Below are positions 15,891-25,565 of a stretch of 33,536 nucleotides of DNA, piece by piece (position 1 is the stretch's first letter; each line of letters starts with the position of its first letter). The DNA is taken from NCBI GenBank assembly GCA_028280785.1, contig JANQLF010000114.1, forward strand, positions 1-33,536. Direction: 5' to 3'. This DNA is from Planctomycetota bacterium. Its GTDB lineage: Bacteria > Planctomycetota > UBA11346. The notes below the pieces were generated by a model. The model did not search any database, had not been told where the DNA came from, and saw only the letters and a program-made list of their open reading frames with translations. Made by a program: the position numbers and the translations under genes.

Positions 15891-18800
15891 ATGACGACGA
15901 CTCGATTCAGCTTAATTTTGCTTGCCCTTTGCCTGCATGCGGGCCTCGCCGCCGTAGAAGCTCAGGTCATGGTAGCAACCTGGGAGCTTAATCAAAAAGT
16001 TCGTCAACTCCGCTTGGATATTTCCACTCAGCAAGGCGGCATCAGCCAGATCTTAGACCGTTGCAGTGTTATCATGCAAGAGAACCCAAATCATTTGGTG
16101 CAAAACGGTCAGCAATTTGTTCCGATTCAAGATATTCTCATGAGCGACTTGAATAAACAGGACCTGCTCAAGTCATGGATCGATTATGCTTCAGAAGCAG
16201 CCGACGATCTCTTAGGCTCCAACACCTTAGATGAACATGCACTACTCTTCATAGCTCAGACCTATCCGCGAACGGATGCTGCAGAAAAAGCCTGGCAACA
16301 ACTCGCTGATATTTCATGGGACCGCGGTCATCTCGGTAGTTATTTATACTATGCAACTCGCAGCAAAGAAAGCGACCTCACCAAGCGCAGTGGTCGCATT
16401 GAAGCCGCCCAACAATTACTGTCATTTCAAACACCGCATGAAATTCCACAACACCTCGATCGCGTTGATGCCATTTGGAAAGTTAGCCTTCCCGTTTTTC
16501 ATCAACGACAACAAAAACGCGTAACCAGCAATTTAATTAGGCACACACATACCAGAAAACCCGGCAGCATGCCGTATCAAGTTTCTCGAGGAAATAAACA
16601 CACGCTCGCTCTGTGCAACGGCATCAACATGGTAATCCTTGATCCCCTACTTGGGCGCCAGTTAGGTCAAGTTCACAATTTAGGCAATAATCGCTATGGT
16701 ATTCAAAGTAACCAGGCGTTTGTTAGCGATGATCATGTGATTGCAATTGGCGGAAACAGCAACGGTTTATATATCATTGCTTGCGATAGATTAGGTCAAT
16801 TATTATGGCGCTCACCAATAAACGATACTTCTTCTGTTTCGTTTGCCTCAAGGCCTATAGTTTTAGACAATAAAATATTCCTTAGTACCATTCAATATAA
16901 CAATAGTAGCGAACGAATCGATTTAATTGCACTTGATCTAGATGGCAATCAATTGTGGCGTAAAATTGTCGCGCAAGTGACTGGTGTTCGTCCACGTTAC
17001 AACCAAGGTTTAAATGATTTAAGTCCTGACATGTGTGTTCATAGAGGTCGTTTAGCACTCTTAAGCAATCGCGGTGTTATTGCACAAATATCTAGCGAAG
17101 GTCACGTAATCAGCTTAGACACCTACCCAACTAAAAAAATAGACATGCGATTTGTCCGTGGCGTAAGCGGCTCATCCAATAACGCCAATACGCGTAGCGC
17201 TGGTACCATATTCAGTGATGGCCTTCATTTATTAGCCACCCCTATTGACTGCAATGGCATTTTGGCAAGCGCTGCGAATGACAGAGGCTTTCGTCTCTAT
17301 AGTGGTGATGGTCAATCTGCGCAATTATTAGATGTACACAAAAACCGGTGCCTGCTTATTGATGATAAAATACGCATGCTCGATCTTGATAAACTTGAAC
17401 TCATGTGGTCTGCTGATCGACCGCGCAGTAAAACTACTACGCCATGGGGTCGCATAGGTCAAAATCATAGTTTAGTTGCAGTGAGTCAGCGTATTAGCAT
17501 GCACGAAAATAGTTCCGGAGAAATTAAAGGGCAAATTTCCCATCCAGACCAACAACGTATCGTCATGCATAATGGCCTTATTTTGTATATAAGTGAACGA
17601 ACCGTTTCCGGACGCGGAGATAGCACAGCATTTGAACAAACATTAATGCAAGCTTCAATTGATGCACCACATGATTATCAGCCGCGCATCGCTCTCTCAG
17701 CACTTCGTCGTGCTCAAGGGAAAAGTATCGAAGCTTTCAATTTTCTCCTACAAGCCATTGAACTCGGCGCACCACAAAGTTATAGCGAAAATGCAGCACA
17801 AATCATTCGACCACATTTATACTTAACACTCAACAATGATGAATTCGATTCTTATTTAAATCATCTCAAACGCCTACTTGCTATTGATAAAAATTTTGAT
17901 CAAGAAATGGCCTGGTGGCGCGCACGTCGTGCAGAATATCAAAAAGATATTCAAAAAGCCATTACCCTCTATAAATCCATGCAACGGCCACAGCCACGCT
18001 ACCTCACTTTAACCAATGGCCTTGAAGGTGACCTTAATAGTATTGCCCTAGCCAGCATTCATCGCTTACAAAATCAAGAGGCACCATGGCAAAGCACCCC
18101 ACCCATAGAACAAATAGACCATTTTAAACCTTGGGATATTGAAGGCGCTTCGCCAATAAAACCATTTACCAGTGGACCCTATATCATCGCATTTATTAAT
18201 AGTTTTTTACGTTGCTACGATGCACGCAACGGCAAAGAAATTTGGCGTCAAGATACCACAGATGCATTGCCCATGCTAGGCGTTACGCGCAGTCCGGGCG
18301 GAGCACAAGCAATGGACGCACGAGTCCTGGTACTTGATGGTATGACTGCCCAAACCATTGGCCTAAAACACAATGACAACATCACCAAATTAAACGATTA
18401 TACGATTAACCAATGGACGGATATCATTAAGGCCGTATCGGATACTGGCTGCGGCGAGGAATTTCGCATTACGGTCAAACGCGGAAACGAAACGCTAGAT
18501 TTCACCGGCGTTCTCGGTGCTCGCCCCATGCAAGCAACGCAGGCCAATAGCAAAAGCGTTATTTGTCGTAATGTCGACATTCAATTAGACCAACGCCGCC
18601 CTGGACGTTACACGACTAATCCTGACGCCATTAACACACCTTTTGTTGATATCTATGACATTAAAACTGGCGAATTGCTGTGGCATCACACCTTGGACAC
18701 CAAAACCAACATGCCAGTTCTTACCAATAATGATTTATTACTTGAAACGGTAAAAGGCGACCTTGTAGCTCGTGATATTCGACATCCAGAGCACCCTATT

Positions 18801-19994
18801 CGCTGGGTCGCTAAGGGCCGTGGTCATGAACTCAATGATTATCAGTTGCGCGACCAAGTCTTAATTTCTATCGATCACACCACGTCGAAAGCCATACTTC
18901 GCAATACTACTACTGGAACATTATTATACTCGATCCCTGCAAATCCTCTTTATGAAATGAAATTAGTTGGCGATCAATTTATCTGCACACTACCTGATGG
19001 TCACCTTTCTCTCTGGCAATTAAGTACCGGTGAAATGCTGTGGACTGCACAAGAAACACTACTTAAACCGGTAGCTACTTCTAAGAATACTATTTTCTGC
19101 CGCACAGCACGCGACCAATTGATCAGCATAGACCGCACCAACGGTTTAATTCACCGTCGTTACCCACAATGGTCGCAAGTTTATGCACATAAAACTAATG
19201 GCAGCATGCTGTTTCTGGCCTGCATCAACAAAGAGCAAGATAATACCATTGCTGGTATTCATCTAGAGAGCGGCAATATTATTTGGCAACATCCATTCTC
19301 GAGCGATTTACAATTTAATAACATCATCATACCGCATGACCGAGGCGCCTTTTACAAGCTGAGCAGCGATGATGATCGCAACGGCTTCGTCCACATAAAA
19401 AATGACGGAAAAATCCACAGCTTTATTCCCATCGCACCATACGACAGCTTTGCTCGTATAGGGCAACAGATTGTAGTTAGCGGTTCAGATGGCATGCGCA
19501 TCAGCGATGTATCAGAGCAAGTAAAACAACGCACCATTACCTACACGCAGGTGGCTGGTGAAATCGACAACTATGAAGAGTTTATCAAAAAACACATTGG
19601 CAAAGTAAAGTGGAAAGAAATCGCTGGCAACGAATTCGGCATCATTAAACACAAGGGTATTACCCATATTATCTGCCGTTTTAAAAATAATAATCAGCGC
19701 ATGCGCATGCGACTTGGCTTGGACGGCCCTCTTTTTGACACCGAAAGTGCCCTGCTCTTATTTAAATCAATGTTTCCGATAACATTACACGTTGCCGCTA
19801 ATTGGCAGCTTAAATACCAGTGCCAGTTTAATCATTCAGATGACGATAAGCTTATTCGCGCCTGCGGACTTGCACCACCACCAATGCGCCCTGCCACTTC
19901 ACAAATATTTCTCCATGTCGATCAATGGCAAAGTAATTCGAAGGACATCTGGTGGTTGCGTAAATTCTGGTTCCGCCTCGAATCAGACGAATAA
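15891..19994 (+). CDS. Giant exported PQQ-like beta-propeller protein with an internal PDZ domain
   Basis: A 1367-residue exported protein. The ATG at 15891 starts a signal peptide (TRFSLILLALCLHAGLAAVEA) and has AGGA upstream; a frame start at 15834 would bury this signal. Repeated propeller-type units end in Gly-x-x-x-Trp, for example GQLLWR, GNQLWRK, GKEIWRQ, GELLWHH, GEMLWT and GNIIWQH, in two blocks separated by a helical, TPR-like stretch (about residues 560-760). Residues ~810-880 look like a PDZ domain (GLKHNDNITKLNDY followed by FRITVKRGN). Such proteins are thought to be periplasmic scaffolds, not dehydrogenases, and I see no quinoprotein catalytic motif. Related large PQQ-repeat proteins are frequent in Planctomycetes. 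Exact role unknown. Confidence 0.85.
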   Translation: MTTTRFSLILLALCLHAGLAAVEAQVMVATWELNQKVRQLRLDISTQQGGISQILDRCSVIMQENPNHLVQNGQQFVPIQDILMSDLNKQDLLKSWIDYASEAADDLLGSNTLDEHALLFIAQTYPRTDAAEKAWQQLADISWDRGHLGSYLYYATRSKESDLTKRSGRIEAAQQLLSFQTPHEIPQHLDRVDAIWKVSLPVFHQRQQKRVTSNLIRHTHTRKPGSMPYQVSRGNKHTLALCNGINMVILDPLLGRQLGQVHNLGNNRYGIQSNQAFVSDDHVIAIGGNSNGLYIIACDRLGQLLWRSPINDTSSVSFASRPIVLDNKIFLSTIQYNNSSERIDLIALDLDGNQLWRKIVAQVTGVRPRYNQGLNDLSPDMCVHRGRLALLSNRGVIAQISSEGHVISLDTYPTKKIDMRFVRGVSGSSNNANTRSAGTIFSDGLHLLATPIDCNGILASAANDRGFRLYSGDGQSAQLLDVHKNRCLLIDDKIRMLDLDKLELMWSADRPRSKTTTPWGRIGQNHSLVAVSQRISMHENSSGEIKGQISHPDQQRIVMHNGLILYISERTVSGRGDSTAFEQTLMQASIDAPHDYQPRIALSALRRAQGKSIEAFNFLLQAIELGAPQSYSENAAQIIRPHLYLTLNNDEFDSYLNHLKRLLAIDKNFDQEMAWWRARRAEYQKDIQKAITLYKSMQRPQPRYLTLTNGLEGDLNSIALASIHRLQNQEAPWQSTPPIEQIDHFKPWDIEGASPIKPFTSGPYIIAFINSFLRCYDARNGKEIWRQDTTDALPMLGVTRSPGGAQAMDARVLVLDGMTAQTIGLKHNDNITKLNDYTINQWTDIIKAVSDTGCGEEFRITVKRGNETLDFTGVLGARPMQATQANSKSVICRNVDIQLDQRRPGRYTTNPDAINTPFVDIYDIKTGELLWHHTLDTKTNMPVLTNNDLLLETVKGDLVARDIRHPEHPIRWVAKGRGHELNDYQLRDQVLISIDHTTSKAILRNTTTGTLLYSIPANPLYEMKLVGDQFICTLPDGHLSLWQLSTGEMLWTAQETLLKPVATSKNTIFCRTARDQLISIDRTNGLIHRRYPQWSQVYAHKTNGSMLFLACINKEQDNTIAGIHLESGNIIWQHPFSSDLQFNNIIIPHDRGAFYKLSSDDDRNGFVHIKNDGKIHSFIPIAPYDSFARIGQQIVVSGSDGMRISDVSEQVKQRTITYTQVAGEIDNYEEFIKKHIGKVKWKEIAGNEFGIIKHKGITHIICRFKNNNQRMRMRLGLDGPLFDTESALLLFKSMFPITLHVAANWQLKYQCQFNHSDDDKLIRACGLAPPPMRPATSQIFLHVDQWQSNSKDIWWLRKFWFRLESDE

Positions 19995-20059
19995 CATACA
20001 AAAATGCCTCTATGCATTACTGGTTCATGCTAAAATGCACCGATGCGTTTAGAGAATTC

Positions 20060-20065
20060 TATAAT
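20060..20065 (+). promoter_or_regulatory. Perfect -10 box (TATAAT) before a possible small RNA
   Basis: TATAAT at 20060-20065 matches the sigma-70 consensus fully, but no good -35 lies 16-18 bases upstream (GCACCG region). Predicted initiation would fall at about 20071-20073, directly at an ATG and just before two hairpins. It is tentative because the -35 is poor. Confidence 0.35.
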
Positions 20066-20070
20066 CCTCA

Positions 20071-20160
20071 ATGAAGCGTTTGAAGAATATTGTTAGCCCA
20101 CTTCTTCAAACCCTCGGTAGACTTAAACCGCATCAGCTTAACTGGTGCGGTTTGTTTTTA
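20071..20160 (+). ncRNA. Candidate ~90-nt structured small RNA (or leaderless small ORF)
   Basis: The segment begins 6 bases after a perfect TATAAT and contains two hairpins. The first has a perfect 10-bp stem, GTTTGAAGAA (20078-20087) pairing with TTCTTCAAAC (20102-20111). The second is the terminator at 20125-20153 with a T-run. The same stretch is open from the ATG at 20071 to a TAA at 20176-20178 (35 codons) with no ribosome binding site, so a leaderless peptide is an alternative. The terminator lying inside that frame argues for RNA. It could also simply be the structured 3' UTR of the PQQ/PDZ gene. Confidence 0.3.
20125..20159 (+). terminator. Intrinsic terminator downstream of the PQQ/PDZ gene
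   Basis: AAACCGCA at 20125-20132 pairs with TGCGGTTT at 20146-20153; CAG/CTG extends the stem inward past a T-G wobble, closing on a CTTAA loop. The run GTTTTT follows. It ends transcription from the left and protects the convergent zinc-ribbon gene. Confidence 0.85.
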
Positions 20161-20178
20161 AATCACTTCATTTATTAA

Positions 20179-20994
20179 TTAAGGGCTAGCTACTTCAAAT
20201 TGCATGTCTTCCGCAGAGGTCTTATATTTTCTGGTGCTCGCATCATCAGTAGATGCAGCGCCTGAAAAACTGACATAATCACCACGTTTCATAGAGCTGA
20301 CTTTACCAGATACACTGAGTCGAATATGTGGCTGGATACCAAAACCCTTGCGCGTCACCTCGTTATTTTTGTTAGGCCCTTTAAGATCCTTAAATTCTTT
20401 ACCATTAATCTCATAACCAAAAACAACGATAACATCCGTATTACCACCACCGGCCGTATAACGCATAACGCGCCCAGAACCGGCGATCATTTCACCTTCA
20501 AAGATAAAATCGTCGGTTACTGAATCAGCACCTGGGCTGCGCAATGATAAATCTTTTGCGGTTACTATTGCAAAAATAAGATAAAGGATGACCACAGCAC
20601 CAACTGCTACACCGATTTGCACCGGTTTTTGACTCATGAGTGGAACAATCACTTCTTCGTCAGGATGTTTGCCACAGGCGCGACAATTTTCGCGACCCTT
20701 TTTATTTTTAGCGCCACAATGCGGACATTTCCACATGTCCTTACCTTGGCCTGGTTTAATATCGGCATCACCAGCATCAGCATCACCAACGTCACCGTCA
20801 GCGAAGGCATCAAAGCCACCGTCACTGCTGGCGGCTTCGCTACTTGGAGTGGAAGGTTTCGGCGCAGGTGGGGCTGGTTTGTCAGGAGCACCGACATCTT
20901 CATCAGCAAAAGCATCAAAGCTGCCTCCACCACTGTCTTTGGACGGGGTGCTTACCGGCTGATCATCATCTTCAAATTCATAATCTTCTGACAC
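20179..20994 (-). CDS. Zinc-ribbon, single-membrane-segment protein with duplicated acidic motif
   Basis: A 271-residue protein of unknown family. Residues 1-85 are disordered, acidic and Pro/Ser-rich, with FDAFADEDVG at 26-35 repeated as FDAFADGDVG at 61-70. A zinc ribbon follows, CPHC (C90/C93) and CRAC (C104/C107). One membrane helix spans ~125-146, then a ~120-residue domain probably outside the membrane (VIVVFGYEINGKEFKDL). The order resembles DUF-type zinc-ribbon membrane proteins that sense or scaffold at the envelope. No ATG is near the start. The GTG at 20994 is chosen because AAGGAG lies 6 bases before it; a TTG three bases earlier is too close. Downstream of the phosphomutase gene, same strand. 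Confidence 0.75.
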   Translation of the reverse strand: MSEDYEFEDDDQPVSTPSKDSGGGSFDAFADEDVGAPDKPAPPAPKPSTPSSEAASSDGGFDAFADGDVGDADAGDADIKPGQGKDMWKCPHCGAKNKKGRENCRACGKHPDEEVIVPLMSQKPVQIGVAVGAVVILYLIFAIVTAKDLSLRSPGADSVTDDFIFEGEMIAGSGRVMRYTAGGGNTDVIVVFGYEINGKEFKDLKGPNKNNEVTRKGFGIQPHIRLSVSGKVSSMKRGDYVSFSGAASTDDASTRKYKTSAEDMQFEVASP

Positions 20995-21084
20995 CAATTG
21001 CTCCTTATAGCAGCGTTTTACGCCGAATTTGAGCTAGCTCTAGCCCTGAACAAAGGCCACATGCTCAAATTGCTGACTCACCAC

Positions 21085-22479
21085 TCAATGACCAGTTATC
21101 ACCTCAGCGTCATAAATCTCACGGACTTGAGCTGCTAGCTCACTCGCCTCGGCCAAACTTGGGGCTTCAGCAATAATACGACTAGCAGGTTCTGTACCCG
21201 ATGCACGCACATGGACCCAACGATCTGACCAAATGCATTTCAATCCATCCTGTTCATCAAAGTCTGCGTCTTTGCATAGTTCATGTTCACGCAAGCGCGG
21301 TGAGCGTTCGGTAACTTGCTGACGATCTAGTGCGACTTTTTCTTTATGCATGCCATAGCTTGGAATTCTGGCAACCAACTCGGAAAAAGCTCCACCACTG
21401 CGACATAAATAATCAACAACCAAAGCCATGCCAATTTGACTGTCTCTACCCCAAACAATGCGTGGATCAATAACACCACCGTTACCTTCACCGCCCATAA
21501 CCGCATTCGATGCCTGCATGGCATCAACAACGTTTGCTTCACCGACAGAAGAACGTTTTACCTGCGCGCCATAACGAGCAGCAATGTCTTCTAACATGCG
21601 GCTGGTCGATAAATTAGTACAGACGACGGCATCATGAATTCCGGCATCTTGCAATTGAGCTAAACGCGCAGCTGCGCATAAAACTAAGGTATATTCTTCA
21701 CCGATATATTTACCGGTCTCATCAATAATAGCTAAACGATCAGCGTCTGGATCTTGCACAAAACCAATGGCAGCGCCTGATTCCACCACTTTTTGCCCTG
21801 TTTCTGTTACATTGCTCGCAGTAGGCTCTGGGTCACGTGGGAATACCTGAGTCGGATCAGTGTATAATTCAACAACGTCGCAGCCAAGTGAACGCAAAAG
21901 TTCTGGGGCAATACAACTGCCAGCACCATTGACGCTATCAATTAATACCTTGGGTTTTTCTTGTCTAATTAAATCATTATCTATTAATTCTAGAATTTTT
22001 TGCTGATGGATATGTAATGCATTGTCATTTTCTTGATAAGAACCCAAGCCATCCCAAGTTAAACATGCTTGATCAGCATCATAAGTCGAAAGCAATAATT
22101 CGAGCTCTTGCTTATCTATATTGCGCGCATCACGATTAAAAAACTTAAGTGCATTCCATTCAACTGGATTATGACTCGCGGAAATTTGAATGCCGCCTGC
22201 TGCTTTTAATTCATCAATCATGATCGGCACGGTCGGTGTCGGCACGATACCAATATCGATAACATCACAGCCCACCGCCTGCAAACCACTGGCCACTGCG
22301 CGTGCAAACATGGCGCCACTCGGCCTGCTATCGCGCCCGAGAATCACCGCTCCGCACTTTGCAATTGAACGACCATAGGCCATCGACATTTCGCAGGCCA
22401 GTAATGGGTGCATACCTTTACCAACGAGGCCACGCATACCGGATACAGACACCACACAATCAATCTGATTTCGCTTCAT
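21085..22479 (-). CDS. Phosphoglucomutase/phosphomannomutase (alpha-D-phosphohexomutase)
   Basis: A 464-residue cytoplasmic enzyme interconverting hexose 1- and 6-phosphates. All four family motifs are present: the phosphoserine loop SASHNP with S102, the magnesium loop DPDADR at 243-248, the sugar-binding loop GGEGNGG at 329-335, and the phosphate loop RASGTEP at 425-431. The GEGNGG loop resembles the phosphoglucosamine/bacterial ManB-type enzymes, so GlmM or ManB activity is possible and cannot be separated here. The ATG at 22479 is clear. It is divergent from the SUF operon and sits upstream of the zinc-ribbon membrane protein, with an 87-base gap. Confidence 0.93.
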   Translation of the reverse strand: MKRNQIDCVVSVSGMRGLVGKGMHPLLACEMSMAYGRSIAKCGAVILGRDSRPSGAMFARAVASGLQAVGCDVIDIGIVPTPTVPIMIDELKAAGGIQISASHNPVEWNALKFFNRDARNIDKQELELLLSTYDADQACLTWDGLGSYQENDNALHIHQQKILELIDNDLIRQEKPKVLIDSVNGAGSCIAPELLRSLGCDVVELYTDPTQVFPRDPEPTASNVTETGQKVVESGAAIGFVQDPDADRLAIIDETGKYIGEEYTLVLCAAARLAQLQDAGIHDAVVCTNLSTSRMLEDIAARYGAQVKRSSVGEANVVDAMQASNAVMGGEGNGGVIDPRIVWGRDSQIGMALVVDYLCRSGGAFSELVARIPSYGMHKEKVALDRQQVTERSPRLREHELCKDADFDEQDGLKCIWSDRWVHVRASGTEPASRIIAEAPSLAEASELAAQVREIYDAEVITGH

Positions 22480-22615
22480 TTGCAGCAGTTTTGGAGAACC
22501 GAAAGCCCCCGCAAGGACGCTCTAACTTCATTGACATGGCTGAGATACGGCAAAAACATGCATGAAACGCTAAGCGAACAATAAGCTCTAGCTCAGTTAA
22601 CACCTTTGCCGGTAA

Positions 22616-23365
22616 ATGATTGTGGTCACTAAACTTACTGATGAGACTGTTTTTTCTGCCGAGGCCCAGCGCCGCCTGCGCGAGCCACGTTGCCGCGGAA
22701 TGTTCAAGCCAATTGATGCCGCACGCCGTCAATTAGGCCTGCTCAGTGGTGGTGACGACCAAGGTCAGTGCCGTCTCTACTGCCTGGTCAACCTCGAAAC
22801 CAAGGTCATCGAAGACGCTCGATTCATGGCATTTGGCGATCTCGCTTCACATCCTATCGCTGATGCCCTCACCGAATTGATGCGCGAACAGGAACTTGAT
22901 AAAGCTCTGTCCATTAAAGCTGAAGAAATCGACAAAGTCCTTCGCGACGATACTGATTCGAGCTTTGGCATGGATAACCTCGATGCCTACGCATTTATTA
23001 ACAGTCTTCAAAACGAACTGCGCGAAAATTTTCCAAGTGTTAAATTACTACCCAAACCAATCGAAAAAGAAGTTTACAAACGTAAACGTGAAGCTGATTG
23101 GAGTGGATTTGATCAGCGTTGGTTCCCGCTAAGTTTACTCAAGAAAATTAGCACTATTCAAAAATGCATTAAATCACTGATTAACGACAAACTAAAACGC
23201 CAAGATATCGTATGGAGTATTGAAGGACTCCATGATGATTTCCAAATTGTTGTTAAAATCGATGGTGTTAACGCAGAAGAAATACCAACCCTGCTCCGCT
23301 TTATGGATGAAGCCGTGCACGAGGGCATTCACCCTGACCTCAGCGTCGAGGAGCATCAGGCATGA
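22616..23365 (+). CDS. NifU/IscU-like protein that appears to have lost its cluster-binding cysteines
   Basis: A 249-residue protein leading the SUF operon. Residues ~20-110 resemble the IscU/NifU scaffold: EPRCRGMF, then [11 protein letters not shown] and [17 protein letters not shown], matching the IscU pattern IEDARFKTYG and LVTEWVKGKSLDEA. The scaffold's cluster ligands appear replaced: Gln49 where the first Cys lies, Asp75 where the Cys of YGCG lies, and no third Cys. Its four cysteines are elsewhere (26, 52, 56, 184). The last ~50 residues also resemble the NifU C-terminal domain, with its CxxC replaced by Asn and Glu. It is probably an accessory SUF protein, not a classical scaffold. 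Its stop overlaps sufB as ATGA. The start lacks a strong ribosome binding site. Confidence 0.72.
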   Translation: MIVVTKLTDETVFSAEAQRRLREPRCRGMFKPIDAARRQLGLLSGGDDQGQCRLYCLVNLETKVIEDARFMAFGDLASHPIADALTELMREQELDKALSIKAEEIDKVLRDDTDSSFGMDNLDAYAFINSLQNELRENFPSVKLLPKPIEKEVYKRKREADWSGFDQRWFPLSLLKKISTIQKCIKSLINDKLKRQDIVWSIEGLHDDFQIVVKIDGVNAEEIPTLLRFMDEAVHEGIHPDLSVEEHQA

Positions 23366-24822
23366 GTGAAAATGAATTAGAAGAATTAAACAAGGAAGCC
23401 TACAAATACGGTTTCACCACTGCGGTCGACGCCATAACCCTTGGTCGCGGATTAAACGAAGACGTCGTACGCGCTATTGCAGCGGCACGTAAAGAACCGC
23501 AGTTTATGCTCGATTTCCGTTTGCGTGCCTATGAAATATTTAAAGGCATGAAGGAACCAGAGTGGGCTGCGGTTCACTATCCACCAATCGATTATGAAAA
23601 TGTGCAGTATTATTCAGCGCCACAGAAAAAAGAAGAATCAGATGCTGCTCCCAGCTATGATTCGCTTGATGACGTCGATCCTGAAATTCTTCGCACCTTT
23701 GAAAAACTCGGTATTCCCCTTGATGAGCAAAAACGCTTAAGTGGCGTTGCCGTCGATGCGGTTTTTGATTCGGTTTCAATTACCACCACCCATCAGCAAA
23801 AATTATCTGACGCTGGTGTGATCTTCTGCTCCTTCGGCGAAGCACTACACGAGTTTCCGCATTTAATCGAGCGCTATCTCGGCAGCGTTGTACCTGCGAG
23901 TGATAATTATTTCGCTGCATTGAACGGAGCTGTTTTCTCTGACGGTAGCTTTGTTTACATTCCACCGTTCACTCGTTGCCCCCTCGAATTGTCTACTTAC
24001 TTCCGCATTAATAACGTAGAAGCTGGTCAATTTGAGCGCACATTGATTATTGCCGACAAAGGCAGCTATGTTTCCTACCTTGAGGGCTGCACAGCACCGC
24101 AAAGCAGCAAGCATCAATTACATGCCGCAGTCGTTGAACTGGTAACTTTAGATGACGCTGAAATAAAATACTCAACGGTACAAAACTGGTACGCCGGTGA
24201 TAAAGAAACCGGTGAAGGCGGCGTTTATAACTTTGTAACCAAACGTGGCGCCTGCCGTGGCAAACGCTCAAAGATTTCCTGGACTCAAGTAGAAACAGGC
24301 TCAGCTATTACCTGGAAATATCCAAGCTGCATTTTACTTGGTGATGACAGTGTCGGTGAATTTTATTCAGTGGCTTTGACCAACGGACATATGCAGGCCG
24401 ATACCGGCACCAAAATGATTCACATCGGCAAGAACACCAAGTCTACTATTATCTCAAAGGGCATCAGCGCTGATCACAGTTCGAATGTGTATCGCGGTCA
24501 TGTGAATATTAACCCCAAGGCCCATAACTCACAAAACTATACCCAATGTGATTCGATGTTGGTTGGTAAGCAATGCACTGCGCACACTTACCCCTACATC
24601 GACATTCGCACCAATGACAGCACCGTCGAACACGAAGCCAGTACCACCAAGCTCAGTGAAGACCAATTATTTTATTTTAAATCACGCGGTGTTTCTGAAG
24701 AAGAAGCCATTCAAGCAGTAGTCACCGGTTTCTGCCGTGACGTGCTCGACGTATTACCACTCGAATTTGCAGCAGAAGCACAAAAACTTTTAACATTAAA
24801 ATTAGAAAACTCGGTTGGATAA
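23362..24822 (+). CDS. sufB: Fe-S cluster assembly protein SufB
   Basis: A 486-residue SufB, the scaffold subunit of the SufBCD complex that builds Fe-S clusters in the cytosol. The family hallmark [19 protein letters not shown] is in the central beta-helix. The C-terminal core has [10 protein letters not shown] with Cys405, at the same position as the Cys405 implicated in cluster formation in E. coli SufB, and VEHEAS near residues 422-427, the conserved EHEA patch. [16 protein letters not shown] completes the C-terminal interface shared with SufD. The ATG overlaps the NifU-like gene by 4 bases. The next gene, sufC, is 2 bases away. This is one transcription unit. Confidence 0.97.
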   Translation: MSENELEELNKEAYKYGFTTAVDAITLGRGLNEDVVRAIAAARKEPQFMLDFRLRAYEIFKGMKEPEWAAVHYPPIDYENVQYYSAPQKKEESDAAPSYDSLDDVDPEILRTFEKLGIPLDEQKRLSGVAVDAVFDSVSITTTHQQKLSDAGVIFCSFGEALHEFPHLIERYLGSVVPASDNYFAALNGAVFSDGSFVYIPPFTRCPLELSTYFRINNVEAGQFERTLIIADKGSYVSYLEGCTAPQSSKHQLHAAVVELVTLDDAEIKYSTVQNWYAGDKETGEGGVYNFVTKRGACRGKRSKISWTQVETGSAITWKYPSCILLGDDSVGEFYSVALTNGHMQADTGTKMIHIGKNTKSTIISKGISADHSSNVYRGHVNINPKAHNSQNYTQCDSMLVGKQCTAHTYPYIDIRTNDSTVEHEASTTKLSEDQLFYFKSRGVSEEEAIQAVVTGFCRDVLDVLPLEFAAEAQKLLTLKLENSVG

Positions 24823-24824
24823 CA

Positions 24825-25565
24825 ATGCTTACACTCGATAATGTTCACGCTCAGGTTGAAGATCACCCCATCCTCAAAGGGTTAAGTCTCACGGTTAACG
24901 CCGGCGAAGTTCACGCCATCATGGGTCCTAATGGCGCCGGCAAATCTACATTTGCTAAAGTTGTTGCCGGACATGATGATTATGAAGTTAACGATGGTGA
25001 TATTCAATTTAATGGCGAATCAATTAACGAACTCGACATCGAAGACCGAGCCAACAAAGGCATCTTTATTGGTTTTCAATATCCCACCGAAGTTCCTGGC
25101 GTAAATAATGCCGAGTTTTTGCGCCTCGCCTATAATGCTAAACGTCAAGCCAATAACCAAGAAGCATTAAACGACGAAGAGTTTCGTCCCATATTATTGG
25201 AAAAGCTCAAAGCCGCGCAAATGGATCATATCTTTCTCGAGCGCGATTTAAATTCAGGCTTTTCTGGTGGTCAAAAGAAGCGTAACGAAATTTTACAAAT
25301 GTTGGTTCTCGAACCACAGCTGGCCATTTTAGACGAAACCGATTCTGGTCTCGATATCGACGCACTACGCATTGTTGCTGATGGCATTAATCAATACCGT
25401 TCAGAAAACCACGCCATTGTTTTAATCACCCATTACCAACGACTACTTGATTTGGTTAAACCTGATTTTGTCCATGTCTTAGCAGATGGTAAAATTGCCA
25501 AAAGTGGCGGACCTGAATTAGCACTCGAACTTGAAGCCAATGGCTACGATTGGTTAACCAAATAA
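24825..25565 (+). CDS. sufC: Fe-S cluster assembly ATPase SufC
   Basis: A 246-residue ABC-type ATPase that powers the SufBCD complex. Walker A GPNGAGKST is at 34-42, the Q-loop glutamine is Q85 in GFQYP, the signature FSGGQKKR is at 146-153, and Walker B LAILDETDSGLD is at 167-178. The glutamate that normally ends Walker B is present in DET. The H-loop histidine appears in LITHYQRLL. It starts 2 bases after the sufB stop and its stop overlaps the sufD ATG by one base (TAATG). Length and motifs are canonical. Confidence 0.97.
   Translation: MLTLDNVHAQVEDHPILKGLSLTVNAGEVHAIMGPNGAGKSTFAKVVAGHDDYEVNDGDIQFNGESINELDIEDRANKGIFIGFQYPTEVPGVNNAEFLRLAYNAKRQANNQEALNDEEFRPILLEKLKAAQMDHIFLERDLNSGFSGGQKKRNEILQMLVLEPQLAILDETDSGLDIDALRIVADGINQYRSENHAIVLITHYQRLLDLVKPDFVHVLADGKIAKSGGPELALELEANGYDWLTK

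Noticed and set aside
20071-20178. A 35-codon small protein-coding gene as a firm call
   Set aside because: No ribosome binding site, and an intrinsic terminator lies inside the frame; kept only as an alternative to the small RNA.
22531-22559. TTGACA at 22531 as the promoter of the SUF operon
   Set aside because: The -35 matches perfectly, but the hexamer 17 bases on is AAACAT and no better -10 is at a usable distance. The true promoter is in this spacer but cannot be placed.
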